This document shows positions 6,908 through 15,980 of a DNA stretch of 38,034 nucleotides, in pieces. The translations under genes and the position numbers were made by a program. The stretch comes from Lachnospiraceae bacterium (GTDB taxonomy: Bacteria > Bacillota > Clostridia > Lachnospirales > Lachnospiraceae). Position 1 is the first letter of the stretch. Each line of letters starts with the position of its first letter. Where the stretch lies: positions 1 through 38,034 of the forward strand of contig JAFVHP010000018.1 of the NCBI GenBank assembly GCA_017474455.1. The letters are read 5' to 3'. Below the pieces are notes generated by a model. It had not been told where the DNA came from. It did not search any database and saw only the letters and a list, made by a program, of their open reading frames with translations.

Positions 6908-8335
6908 ATGGCGGACAATAACAGACCGGCCGGTACACCCGGACAGACACAGGCTGCATACGGAGCGGATCAGGGACAGAACAAGCTCGGTTCATGGCCG
7001 ATAGGAAAGCTCCTGCTTTCCATGGCTATACCAATGATGCTTTCATTCTTTATCCAGGCTCTTTATAACTTTGTGGATTCGATGTTCGTGGCCAGGATCT
7101 CGGAGAATGCGCTGACGGCGGTATCTCTGGCTTATCCCGTCCAGAACGTAATGATGGCGATCGGTGTCGGTACCGGCGTCGGCATCAGTGCTTCCGTTCC
7201 CAGGGCGATCGGCAGGGGAGATATGGAGAGAGCGGACCGGATCGCCAATTCTGCGGTATTCATAAATATTATCTGGAGCGTGCTGTTCGCAGCCCTGGGC
7301 TTTATTGCCGCGCGCAGGTTCTATCTGCTGCAGACCGATATCCCGGATATCGTGGACGGAGGCACGACATATCTGCGGATCTGCTGGGGCGCCGGATTCG
7401 GACTATTCTTCAGTATGATGTTCGAGAGGCTGCTGGTCGCGACCGGGTATGCTACGCTGGCCATGATCGCACAGGCGGCAGGTGCGGTATTCAATATTAT
7501 TTTTGACCCGCTGCTGATCTTCGGCATAGGGCCTTTCCCCCGTATGGGCATCGCCGGCGCCGCGACCGCGACAGTGCTGGGACAGATCTTTGCGGCGCTC
7601 ATCGCGCTTTTGCTGAACCTGAAAAAGAATTCCAACCTCCGCTTCTCGCTGAGCGGTGTGCTGCATCCTGATCTTGGCTGCATCAAACAGATCTATTCGA
7701 TCGGTTTCCCGTCGATGATCACGATCGGCCTCTCTTCGCTGACCGGTTTCTGCATCAACATCGTCCTGCTCGGATACAGTACGACTGCTACCGCGGTATA
7801 CGGTATCTGGATGAAACTCATGAATTTCTGCTTCATGCCGGCATTCGGCCTGAACAACGCCCTGGTCCCGATCCTTTCGTTCAACTACGGAAAAAGGGAC
7901 AGGCAGCGTGTCAAGAGCGCCATCAGAATAGCTCTGACCATCGTCCTTGTCTTTATGCTCACGCTTACCGTCATCCTGGAGATTATTCCCGGACAGCTCC
8001 TTAAACTGTTCTCCGCGTCGGATTATATGATGTCTATCGGGCTTGTTGCGTTAAGGATCTGCTGCCTGTCGCTGGTCTTCGGTGCGGCGACTATCGTCAT
8101 GACGTCGTCCATGCAGTCCATGGACCACAGCCGGTATACGCTCATCGTTAACCTGATGAGACAGTTCGTTATCCTGGTGCCGGCTTTCTTCCTGCTAAGC
8201 TTCCTGACGCATGACCTGAACAAAGTCTGGTTCGCCGTGCCGCTTTCGGAGATCGTCAGCTGCTGTACGGCTATCTTCCTGTACAGGAAAATGGATAAGG
8301 ATATAGAAGCGGAATTCTCAAGATCGGGAAATTAA
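6908..8335 (+). CDS. MATE-family efflux transporter
   Basis: A 475-residue, roughly 12-helix membrane antiporter that exports organic compounds using a Na+ or H+ gradient. A hydrophilic N-terminal tail of about 30 residues precedes the first helix. Family blocks are clear: MAIPMMLSFFIQALYNFVDSM near residue 38, then AVSLAYPVQNVMMAIGVGTG and AGAVFNIIFDPLLIFGIG, with a second half beginning SIGFPSMITIGLSSLTGF. The gene has AGGAGA upstream and its own promoter. Its last four bases overlap the convergent cyclo-ligase gene. No local regulator or substrate clue is visible. Confidence 0.95.
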   Translation: MADNNRPAGTPGQTQAAYGADQGQNKLGSWPIGKLLLSMAIPMMLSFFIQALYNFVDSMFVARISENALTAVSLAYPVQNVMMAIGVGTGVGISASVPRAIGRGDMERADRIANSAVFINIIWSVLFAALGFIAARRFYLLQTDIPDIVDGGTTYLRICWGAGFGLFFSMMFERLLVATGYATLAMIAQAAGAVFNIIFDPLLIFGIGPFPRMGIAGAATATVLGQIFAALIALLLNLKKNSNLRFSLSGVLHPDLGCIKQIYSIGFPSMITIGLSSLTGFCINIVLLGYSTTATAVYGIWMKLMNFCFMPAFGLNNALVPILSFNYGKRDRQRVKSAIRIALTIVLVFMLTLTVILEIIPGQLLKLFSASDYMMSIGLVALRICCLSLVFGAATIVMTSSMQSMDHSRYTLIVNLMRQFVILVPAFFLLSFLTHDLNKVWFAVPLSEIVSCCTAIFLYRKMDKDIEAEFSRSGN

Positions 8336-8940
8336 AAGATACCGTTTTCGGTCGCGATAAGGTCCATGGGAATATCGAACGGACCGGCGGGAATGTCGTC
8401 CCGCATCAGTTTTTCAAAACATGTACAGAGAGTGACGGGCCTGTTATCCGGCCCGTCCTTTTTTGCGGAAAGAAAACGGTCGTAAAAACCGGCGCCGTGT
8501 CCCAGGCGGATCCTGTCCCCGGATACGCTGACACAGGGAACGACGGCCAGGTCAAGATCAGAGCAGGAAGCTGTGATACTGGTCTCCAGGAGAGCCGGCT
8601 CCGGTATGTTCATCATGCCGGGTGTGAGTTCATCCAAAGAGTATATACGGACAGCCAGCATAGTTTCCTTCGAAACGCATTTGGGGACGAAGACCGCTTT
8701 GAGGTCCCGCAGAGCAGTGTTAATGAGGCCGTATGTATCCGGTTCCCCTTCCATGCTGACATAGATAAAAACGGACCTTGCGGCCGCATACTCTTGACAC
8801 CGGAGGATATGCTGCGTGATGAGCTTTCCGGCCATATCGAAATAACCGCCTTCTGCGAGCAGGGCAGTCCTCGTTTCACGGATCTCTTTCCTGATCCGTG
8901 CCTTCAGTTCACGAGTATCGGAGCGGCTGTTGTCCGGCAT
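8332..8940 (-). CDS. 5-formyltetrahydrofolate cyclo-ligase (5,10-methenyl-THF synthetase)
   Basis: Cytoplasmic folate-salvage enzyme that converts 5-formyl-THF to 5,10-methenyl-THF using ATP. Family features are an N-terminal basic helix (ARIRKEIRETR), the central VFIYVSMEGEPDT block and the signature LGHGAGFYDRFL (146-157), which is the G-x-G-x-G-(F/Y)-Y-D nucleotide-binding loop. The length of 202 residues is normal. It starts 4 bases after the hslO stop, so the two genes form an operon. Its 3' end overlaps the convergent MATE gene by 4 bases. Confidence 0.94.
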   Translation of the reverse strand: MPDNSRSDTRELKARIRKEIRETRTALLAEGGYFDMAGKLITQHILRCQEYAAARSVFIYVSMEGEPDTYGLINTALRDLKAVFVPKCVSKETMLAVRIYSLDELTPGMMNIPEPALLETSITASCSDLDLAVVPCVSVSGDRIRLGHGAGFYDRFLSAKKDGPDNRPVTLCTCFEKLMRDDIPAGPFDIPMDLIATENGIF

Positions 8941-8944
8941 GGGT

Positions 8945-9847
8945 TCAGCCTCCGTTTTCAGACTTATGTCTGCTGATAAGATCGAGAAGGTCCTGTCTGG
9001 TGAAGTGATAGGCGCTTTTGCAGAACTGGCAGGTCAGTACCGTATCTTCCTGTTCCGCGGCCATGGAACGGATCTCATCTTCTCCGAGCAGGATGAGAGC
9101 GCGCTCGACCCTGTCCTTATCACAGTTGCAGAAGAACTGTACCGGCATGGAATCGTTGATCTGAGGATCCAGGCCGTCCAGCAGCAATCTGAGCATAGAT
9201 TCAGGGGTATGTCCCTCGGAAAGCATATCCGTGACATACTGCGAAGAGGCAATGTTTTTTTCCAGCCTGTCGATCACAGCTTCCGCTGCGAACGGCATGA
9301 GCTGGATGATATAGCCGCCGGCGGCCAGTACATTCATATCCGTGCCGACGAGCACGCCAAGGCCCACCGCCGAAGGGACCTGCTCCGATTCGGCAAAGTA
9401 TCTGGCTATATCCTCAGCGATCTCGCCGCTTTGCAGTTCCACCTGGCCGGTATAGGTGTTTTTCAGGTCAAGGTCGCGGATGACCGTCAGCACGCCTTTT
9501 CCCACAGCGCCGCCCACGTCCAGGTGTCCGTCCTCTTTTGGAGGCAGAAGGACCATCGGATTGATAACATAGCCCTTTACATGGCCGCTGTTGTCCGCCG
9601 TTACCGTAAGCCCGCCAAGCGGACCGTCCGAGGTGATCTGGATCGTGATGAGGTCCTTTTCGCCTTTCAGCATATCCGCCATCATCAGGGCGCCGCACAT
9701 CGTCCTGCCAAGAGCCGCTGTAGCGACCGGCGTCGTACCGTGCGCCTTCCTGGCAGTCTGGACCAGTTCCCTGCCAGTTACGGCAAAAGCCCTGACCTGT
9801 CCATCTGCCGCCGTCGCCCTTACCATATAATCAACTGTATTGCCCAT
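8945..9847 (-). CDS. hslO: Redox-regulated chaperone Hsp33
   Basis: Cytoplasmic holdase chaperone activated by oxidation. The zinc-binding redox switch is complete: Cys240-x-Cys242 and Cys273-x-x-Cys276, near the C-terminus in FCNC and LTCQFCKSAYHF. The N-terminal core has the usual TAALGRTMCGALMMADMLKG segment. I start it at ATG 9847 (MGNTVDYMVRATAADG, 300 residues) because AAGGAG lies 6 bases upstream and the family begins there. An upstream in-frame ATG at 9886 would add 13 residues with no ribosome site. It is first in the operon with the cyclo-ligase gene. Confidence 0.96.
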   Translation of the reverse strand: MGNTVDYMVRATAADGQVRAFAVTGRELVQTARKAHGTTPVATAALGRTMCGALMMADMLKGEKDLITIQITSDGPLGGLTVTADNSGHVKGYVINPMVLLPPKEDGHLDVGGAVGKGVLTVIRDLDLKNTYTGQVELQSGEIAEDIARYFAESEQVPSAVGLGVLVGTDMNVLAAGGYIIQLMPFAAEAVIDRLEKNIASSQYVTDMLSEGHTPESMLRLLLDGLDPQINDSMPVQFFCNCDKDRVERALILLGEDEIRSMAAEQEDTVLTCQFCKSAYHFTRQDLLDLISRHKSENGG

Positions 9848-9886
9848 AAGACTCCTTATCAACATCCGGTATTTTATACAACGCAT

Positions 9887-9895
9887 ATTCTATCA
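9887..9895 (-). promoter_or_regulatory. Extended -10 promoter for hslO
   Basis: On the minus strand TG-A-TAGAAT, about 40 bases before the hslO start, is the same extended -10 sequence as at trpS. The -35 region is weak. Confidence 0.45.
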
Positions 9896-10060
9896 TAATT
9901 GATCCGCGTACAACTGACACAGTTCTCCTTTCTGGTGTAAACTGGAACTGTTGCAAAGAAAGCGGCCCCGCCAACGCCGCCATGATGTTCGGCAGCGGTT
10001 GCGGCCGCAGGATGCTGCTCCGCAGATTAATATGACCAAAGACTCTGAAGGAGGCCGGTT

Positions 10061-10741
10061 ATAGGCAGTAAAGAACATGACGGGTTTGAGTACGAGGAAA
10101 TATGTGCGCAGATCCTGAAGAGGAGCGGATTTAAGAAGGTCACCGTGACCAATGCCACAGGGGACCAGGGGCTGGATGTCATTGCGGAAAAGCAGGGTCT
10201 CCGCTTTGGCATCCAGTGCAAATATTACAGTCATCCTGTGGGCAACAAAGCCGTGCAGGAGGCTTATGCCGGCTGCGGCTACTATGACTGCGACGTTCCT
10301 GTGGTGATGACCAACAGCACCTTTACGGCCAGTGCCAGGGAACTGGCAGAACAGCTGGGTGTGGAACTCTGGGAAGGGTACGAACCCTATGTGGAGAGCC
10401 GGCACCAGCCTTTCGTCCGGATCGCCGGAGAAGCCCTCATTCTCGCAGGCATTTTCTTTACGGTGACCGGCCTTGTTTCCGCTGGTTTGAACCCGGCAGA
10501 ACTAAGGAAAGCGGGAGCCGCACTGGGTATCCTGGCTGTCGCCGGTGTACTTGGCGTCTTTAACTTTCGGTTTCGGGCGCTGTACTTTTTATCCTGTATT
10601 CTTTCTCTCGCCTCCGGCGTGATCTTCCTGTCCGGCGGCTTCGGCGTGGTTGCCTTTTGCGCTTTCACCGCCGGCATTCTCGACGCCGCCGTCCTCATCG
10701 TGTCTGTCAGATCTTCTGTTGATAGATATAAAGAGGCATAG
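10061..10741 (+). CDS. Membrane-anchored Mrr-like nuclease domain protein, apparent ATA start
   Basis: About 226 residues. The N-terminal half is an Mrr-type PD-(D/E)xK endonuclease domain: FEYEEICAQILKRSGFKKV, then GDQGLDVIAEKQG with the acidic active-site residue, then GIQCKYYSHPVGN with the Q-x-K catalytic strand, and a conserved VVMTNSTFTASARELA block. The C-terminal half has about four hydrophobic helices, so the nuclease domain is probably tethered to the inner face of the membrane. No ATG, GTG or TTG exists upstream in frame until GTG 10145, which would remove the first helix of the domain. However, AAGGAGG lies at 10048-10054, six bases before ATA 10061, so I place the start there. 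A lost base joining ATG 10032 is the alternative. Domain identity is firm; role (DNA defence, DNA quality control) is unknown. Confidence 0.75.
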   Translation: MGSKEHDGFEYEEICAQILKRSGFKKVTVTNATGDQGLDVIAEKQGLRFGIQCKYYSHPVGNKAVQEAYAGCGYYDCDVPVVMTNSTFTASARELAEQLGVELWEGYEPYVESRHQPFVRIAGEALILAGIFFTVTGLVSAGLNPAELRKAGAALGILAVAGVLGVFNFRFRALYFLSCILSLASGVIFLSGGFGVVAFCAFTAGILDAAVLIVSVRSSVDRYKEA

Positions 10742-10901
10742 CCTGCCGGTTTGCAGATGAGATGCTATGCTCCCGGACAAAACAGCTGGATCTGTGCTGC
10801 TCTCATTGGTGAATGCTCCTTTTAAGGATAACAGTTATATTACTGATCAGGTTTTAGTTGAATTTATGCGGCAAAACCATATATCAAGTATCGGCAAGCT
10901 A

Positions 10902-10910
10902 TGGTAAAAT
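10902..10910 (+). promoter_or_regulatory. Extended -10 promoter for the aminotransferase operon
   Basis: TG-G-TAAAAT is an extended -10 element about 50 bases before the aminotransferase start. The 220 bases between the Mrr-like gene and this operon hold no gene. Confidence 0.5.
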
Positions 10911-10962
10911 AATCGGTACGGCAAAAATACAGCGTACAAATATGGATTGCAGAGGATAACAG

Positions 10963-12252
10963 ATGAAGTCATATCTTGAAATGTCAAAAGAAGAACTGAA
11001 CAGCGAAGCGGAAAAGCTCCGGAGCAGATATCACGATTTCCAGGCTATGGATCTGCAACTGAATATGTCCCGCGGCGTACCCTGCAGGGAACAGCTGGAT
11101 CTGTCCATGGGACTGATGGACGCATTGTCTTCCGACGCGGACCTGACCTGCGAGGACGGTACGGACTGCCGCAATTACGGTGTCCCGGACGGCATCCATG
11201 AAGCGAAAGTCCTGATCGGTGATATGATGGAGAACCATCCGGACAATATCATTATATACGGGAATTCTTCCCTGAACGTTATGTACGATACGGTGGCCCG
11301 CGCGATGACCCACGGGATCATGGGCAGCACGCCCTGGTGCAAACTGGACAGTGTCAAGTTCCTCTGCCCGGTACCCGGCTATGACAGGCATTTTGCCATT
11401 ACCGAATACTTCGGAATCGAAATGATACCGGTGCCGATGTCGGAAACAGGCCCGGATATGGATATGGTGGAAGAACTGGTCTCGTCCGACGATGCGATCA
11501 AAGGCATCTGGTGCGTGCCGAAGTACTCGAATCCGCAGGGATATTCCTATTCGGACCAGACAGTCAGGAGATTCGCGAGGCTCAAGCCCGCGGCGCATGA
11601 TTTCAGGATCTTCTGGGATAACGCATACGGGGTCCATCACCTTTACGACACGCATCAGGATCATCTGATCGAGATCCTGGCCGAATGCAAGAGGGCGGGC
11701 AATCCGGATCTGGTATACAAGTTTTCATCGACTTCCAAGATCACTTTCCCGGGCAGCGGGATCGCCGCGCTCGCCACTTCCGACAACAACCTTGTCGATA
11801 TCAGGAGGCAGCTGCGCAGACAGACGATCGGACATGACAAGGTCAACCAGCTCCGCCATGTCAGATTCTTTAAGGATATCCACGGATTGATGGAGCATAT
11901 GCGCCTGCACGCGGATATTCTCCGGCCGAAATTTGAAGCGGTCGAGGAGATCTTCGAAAGGGAACTTGGCGGGCTCGGTATCGGCACATGGACAAAGCCG
12001 AACGGCGGGTACTTTATCAGCTTTGATTCCATGGAAGGCTGCGCGAAGGAGATCGTCGCAAGGGCCAAGAAGGCGGGCGTCACACTCACCGGCGCCGGGG
12101 CGACGTGGCCTTACGGCAATGATCCCAAGGATTCCAATATCAGGATCGCGCCGACCTATCCGCCGCTGGAAGACCTGAAAAAGGCAGCGGAGCTTTTCAC
12201 TGTCTGTGTAAAACTCGTCAGTGCGCAAAAGCTCCTTGGTGAAATAAAGTAA
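10963..12252 (+). CDS. Atypical aspartate aminotransferase (Asp_aminotransf family, PLP fold type I)
   Basis: Cytoplasmic PLP enzyme expected to interconvert aspartate and oxaloacetate with 2-oxoglutarate/glutamate. The 429-residue protein belongs to the variant aspartate aminotransferase family, not the AspC type. It has MSRGVPCREQLDLS near the start, the NPQG substrate loop in KYSNPQGYSYSD, the PLP ring-binding DNAYGVHH, the Schiff-base Lys in SSTSKITFPGSG and the carboxylate-binding Arg in NIRIAPTYPP. AGAGG lies upstream of the ATG. The next gene starts 10 bases after its stop, so it heads the envelope/transport operon that follows. That pairing gives no obvious metabolic link. Confidence 0.9.
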   Translation: MKSYLEMSKEELNSEAEKLRSRYHDFQAMDLQLNMSRGVPCREQLDLSMGLMDALSSDADLTCEDGTDCRNYGVPDGIHEAKVLIGDMMENHPDNIIIYGNSSLNVMYDTVARAMTHGIMGSTPWCKLDSVKFLCPVPGYDRHFAITEYFGIEMIPVPMSETGPDMDMVEELVSSDDAIKGIWCVPKYSNPQGYSYSDQTVRRFARLKPAAHDFRIFWDNAYGVHHLYDTHQDHLIEILAECKRAGNPDLVYKFSSTSKITFPGSGIAALATSDNNLVDIRRQLRRQTIGHDKVNQLRHVRFFKDIHGLMEHMRLHADILRPKFEAVEEIFERELGGLGIGTWTKPNGGYFISFDSMEGCAKEIVARAKKAGVTLTGAGATWPYGNDPKDSNIRIAPTYPPLEDLKKAAELFTVCVKLVSAQKLLGEIK

Positions 12253-12262
12253 GGCATAACGG

Positions 12263-14116
12263 ATGAACAGCGAAAGATTCAGTTCGAACAAAAGCATGAT
12301 CATGTACTTCCTGGAAGGAAGCAAACGTTACTTTGCGGGAAGTGTTGTTTTCGCATGTCTTTCTTCGCTGTTCGACCTGATCAATCCCAGGATCATCGGG
12401 TTCACCGTGGACTCTGTCCTCGGCACGGAGCCGGTGGCTTTTACCGGTATCATCCTCAGGCTGATCAATGCGGCAGGCGGCGCGGACCGGTTAAGGACCA
12501 GGCTGTGGTTCATCGCCCTGGTCGTTGTCATTATCGCCGCTGTCGGCGCCGTTTTCAGATATCTGCACAGGCTGCTGAATTCCACAGCGGCAGAGACACT
12601 GGTCAGGAATACCAGGAACAGGCTGTTCGAGCATATCGAAAAACTGCCGTTCGCCTGGTATATGCAGCATCAGACGGGCGATATCATCCAGAGATGCACC
12701 TCCGACGTGGAAACGGTCAAACGGTTCCTGGCGGAGCAGCTTACAGGCATGATCAGGATCGTTATGATGCTGTCGCTTTCGCTTTTCTTTATGAGCCGGA
12801 TCAGCGTCCCGCTCACGATATGCGCGGCAGTGTTCATCCCCGTGATCATCATGTATTCCGTCTTTTTCCATTCGAAGATCAGCGCGATCTTCAGGCATGC
12901 CGATGAAGAAGAGGGGAAACTGTCTGCCATAGCCCAGGAGAACCTGACAGGTGTCCGCGTCATCCGGGCTTTCGGGCGTGAGAGATATGAGAAGAAGCGC
13001 TTTGCGGAACAGAACGATGTATATACCGGCGCTTTTATGAAACTGGCCCTGTTCATGTCGGGATTCTGGTCGCTGGGCGATATGTTCTCCGGTCTGCAGG
13101 TCCTTGCCGTCGTCGCTTTCGGCGCGGTGCTCACCGTCAGGGGGAGCATGACCACCGGCAACTATATCGCGTTTATTTCCTATAATTCCATGCTGGTGTG
13201 GCCGGTCAGGTCCCTCGGCAGGGTCATTTCCGAAATGAGCAAGGCCGGCGTTTCCGTATCCCGTCTTAAGGAGATCATGAACGCGGAACCTGAATACGAC
13301 GATCCGGACGCTACATGCCCGTCTCTTTCCCAGGATATTGAATTCTCGCACGTAACTTACGGATATACCGAGGAAGTGCCGGAGATGTTAAAGGATGTCT
13401 CCTTCACGATCCATGCCGGGGAGACTTTCGGCATCCTGGGCGGCACAGGTTCCGGAAAATCGACGCTGATGTATCTTCTGGACCGCCTGTATGAATTGCC
13501 GGAAGGCAGCGGAAAGATCACGATCGGCGGGACGGATATCCGGAAGATCAAACGGAGCCATCTGCGCGGCGGTATCGGAATGGTGCTGCAGGAACCTTAT
13601 CTCTTTTCCAGGACTCTTTCCGAAAATATCGCGATCACACAGAAAGAAGTCTCAATGGATAAAGTCCGCCGGGCCGCCAGGATAGCGGATCTGGATGATA
13701 CGGTGAACGATTTTACCGCCGGATATGATACGTATGTAGGCGAGAGGGGCGTTACCCTTTCAGGCGGCCAGAAGCAGCGGGCTGCGATCGCGCAGACGAT
13801 ACTGAGGGATACGCCGATCATGATCTTTGACGATTCCCTCTCGGCTGTAGACGCCGAGACGGATGCCAGGATCAGGGCAAGGCTCCGTGAGAATACGGAT
13901 AACACCACGGTCATCCTGATCTCCCACAGGATAACGACACTGATGCACGCGGACCAGATTATGGTGCTTTCGGGCGGCCGCGTGGAAGAGATCGGGGATC
14001 ATGAGACCCTGTACAATAACGGCGGTACGTACAGGAGGCTGTGCGATATCCAGACCGCAGGTCTGGATATGAAGACTGCAGGTCTGGAATTCCAAACCGC
14101 AGGCGCTGAAGGATAA
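12263..14116 (+). CDS. Heterodimeric ABC exporter, subunit 1 (degenerate Walker B)
   Basis: A 617-residue type IV ABC exporter half with a six-helix membrane domain (about 1-330) fused to an ATPase domain. Motifs are Walker A GGTGSGKST, Q-loop VLQEPYLFS, a canonical signature LSGGQKQR, and H-loop ISHRITTL. The Walker B reads IMIFDDSLSAVD: the residue after the first Asp, normally the catalytic Glu, is Asp524. This is the pattern of the non-hydrolysing partner in heterodimeric exporters such as TM287/288 or BmrCD. The C-terminus carries three copies of a TAG(L/A) heptad-like tail (QTAGLDM, KTAGLEF, QTAGAEG) after the family's normal end. The second half is encoded 15 bases downstream. The substrate is unknown. 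Confidence 0.93.
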   Translation: MNSERFSSNKSMIMYFLEGSKRYFAGSVVFACLSSLFDLINPRIIGFTVDSVLGTEPVAFTGIILRLINAAGGADRLRTRLWFIALVVVIIAAVGAVFRYLHRLLNSTAAETLVRNTRNRLFEHIEKLPFAWYMQHQTGDIIQRCTSDVETVKRFLAEQLTGMIRIVMMLSLSLFFMSRISVPLTICAAVFIPVIIMYSVFFHSKISAIFRHADEEEGKLSAIAQENLTGVRVIRAFGRERYEKKRFAEQNDVYTGAFMKLALFMSGFWSLGDMFSGLQVLAVVAFGAVLTVRGSMTTGNYIAFISYNSMLVWPVRSLGRVISEMSKAGVSVSRLKEIMNAEPEYDDPDATCPSLSQDIEFSHVTYGYTEEVPEMLKDVSFTIHAGETFGILGGTGSGKSTLMYLLDRLYELPEGSGKITIGGTDIRKIKRSHLRGGIGMVLQEPYLFSRTLSENIAITQKEVSMDKVRRAARIADLDDTVNDFTAGYDTYVGERGVTLSGGQKQRAAIAQTILRDTPIMIFDDSLSAVDAETDARIRARLRENTDNTTVILISHRITTLMHADQIMVLSGGRVEEIGDHETLYNNGGTYRRLCDIQTAGLDMKTAGLEFQTAGAEG

Positions 14117-14131
14117 GTCAGTAAAGGATCT

Positions 14132-15966
14132 ATGAACGAACAGACAGCGGATAAGAACAAAAGCGAAGAGAAAGGTCTGAAGTTTTTCGGTATTCCCTAC
14201 ATCATGCCTTTCCTTAAGCCATACAAGGTGAAGATCGTGGTCATGGTCGTACTTGGCTTTGCCAGCAGCCTGTTCGACTCCATTTTCCCGCTCTTCAACC
14301 GGTATGCTCTGAATCATTATGTGGGCGAACGTACTCTGGATACGATCGTCTGGTTCGTCATACTCTATGTGCTGATCCTTGCAGTACAGTCACTCGGCAA
14401 CTTCATCAGCTGCTACCTGTGCGGCAAGCTGAGCTGGAAGTGGGACGTGATGCCAAAAATGCCGCGTTTTCACACCTGCAGACATTGTCCTTCTCTTATT
14501 ACAACACCAATAATGTCGGCTATATCCACGCCAGGGTCATGAGCGATACGGACAGGATCGGGACGCTGGTCTCCTGGCACCTGATGCAGTTCGTCTGGAA
14601 CTTTTCCTATCTGTTCTTCGTGTTTGTCGTCATGATCCGGATCGATCTGAAGCTGACGCTGTACCTGATGCTGCTGATACCTGTGGCGGCCGTACTGATC
14701 GCGTATTTCCAGAAACACCTGGTCGTCCTGAACCGAAAGATCAGGGAGATCAATTCCAGGATCACCGGCAACTTCAACGAAGGGATCACCGGCGCCAGGT
14801 CTATCCGGACACTGGTCGTCGAAGACACGATGCAGAAGGATTTTGAAAAAGATACGGACCTGATGCGGAAGACGTCCATCAACGCCACGCATTATTCGGC
14901 CCTGTTCTCGTCAACGGTGACCATCCTTTCCTCGATAGCCCTCTCCCTTGTCCTGTGGCAGGGCGGAAAGCTGAACCTGGCCGGCCTTATGCAGATCGGG
15001 ACCCTTTCGGTGTTCATGTCGTACGCGCTGAACATGCTGGAACCCGTCCAGGGCATGATCGAGATGATATCCCAGCTGATTGCCGTACAGGTCAATATCG
15101 AACGCCTGAACAGGCTGCTGAATACGGAATCCGACGTTAAGGATTCAGCGGAAGTCATAGAGAAATACGGCGACGTGTTTGAGCCTAAAAAGGAAAACTG
15201 GGAAAAACTGAAAGGAGAAGTGGAGTTCAGGAATGTATCCTTCCATTATCCCGACGGTGACGAGATGGTGCTGGAGAATTTCAGCCTGCATATCCCCCAG
15301 GGAATGAACGTCGCGATAGTGGGAGAGACCGGCGCTGGCAAATCCACGCTCGTCAACCTTATCTGCCGGTTCTTCGAGCCTACCGAGGGGCAGGTTCTGA
15401 TCGACGGCAGGGATGTCAGGGAGAGGTCACAGCTCTGGCTGCACAGCAACATCGGTTATGTACTGCAGACACCGCACCTGTTTTCCGGGACAGTAAGGGA
15501 AAACATGCGCTACGGCAAGCCGGATGCAACAGATGATGATATCATGAAGGCACTGAAGCTTGTGCATGCGGATGAAATGGTGAGCCGGATGCCAGGCGGT
15601 CTTGACGCGGAAGTGGGCGAAGGCGGAGACCTTCTATCCACGGGAGAAAAACAGCTTTTGTCCTTTGCGAGAGCTCTTCTGGCGGATCCGGGGATCCTGG
15701 TCCTGGATGAAGCCACGTCTTCGATCGATACGGAAACGGAAAAGGCGATCCAGGACGCGATCAATGTCATGATCAGGGGCAGGACGTCCTTTATGATCGC
15801 GCACAGGCTTTCCACAGTCGTCGACGCGGATGTCATCCTGGTCGTTTCCGACGGCGTGATCGTTGAACAGGGGACGCACAGGGAACTGATGGAAGCAGGA
15901 GGATATTATTACAGGCTTTATACCAGGCAGTACGAAGAATCGATGACCCGGGAAGCATTGCTGTAG
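14132..15966 (+). CDS. Heterodimeric ABC exporter, subunit 2 (frame-disrupted near 14431)
   Basis: Partner half-transporter with six helices plus ATPase domain. The ATPase has Walker A GETGAGKST, a full Walker B ILVLDEATSSID with catalytic Glu and H-loop IAHRLST, but a divergent signature LLSTGEKQLLSF in place of LSGGQ. With subunit 1 this gives one canonical and one degenerate site. The reading frame breaks at about 14431. The first frame (from ATG 14132) reads CYLCGKL and then runs to a stop at 14540. The second frame resumes immediately as ELEVGRDAKNAAFSHLQTLSF, exactly what the family has there. Adding one G (CTG-GAG instead of CTGAG) restores a single protein of about 610 residues. Both frames remain otherwise intact. 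Confidence 0.88.
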
Positions 15967-15980
15967 GGGGCGCAGACTGG

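Noticed and set aside
9848-9886. Upstream start for hslO
   Set aside because: It lacks a ribosome site and overlaps the likely promoter; ATG 9847 has AAGGAG at correct spacing.
8930-9898. Long plus-strand open frame opposite hslO
   Set aside because: Antisense of a gene with complete Hsp33 motifs; no family resemblance.
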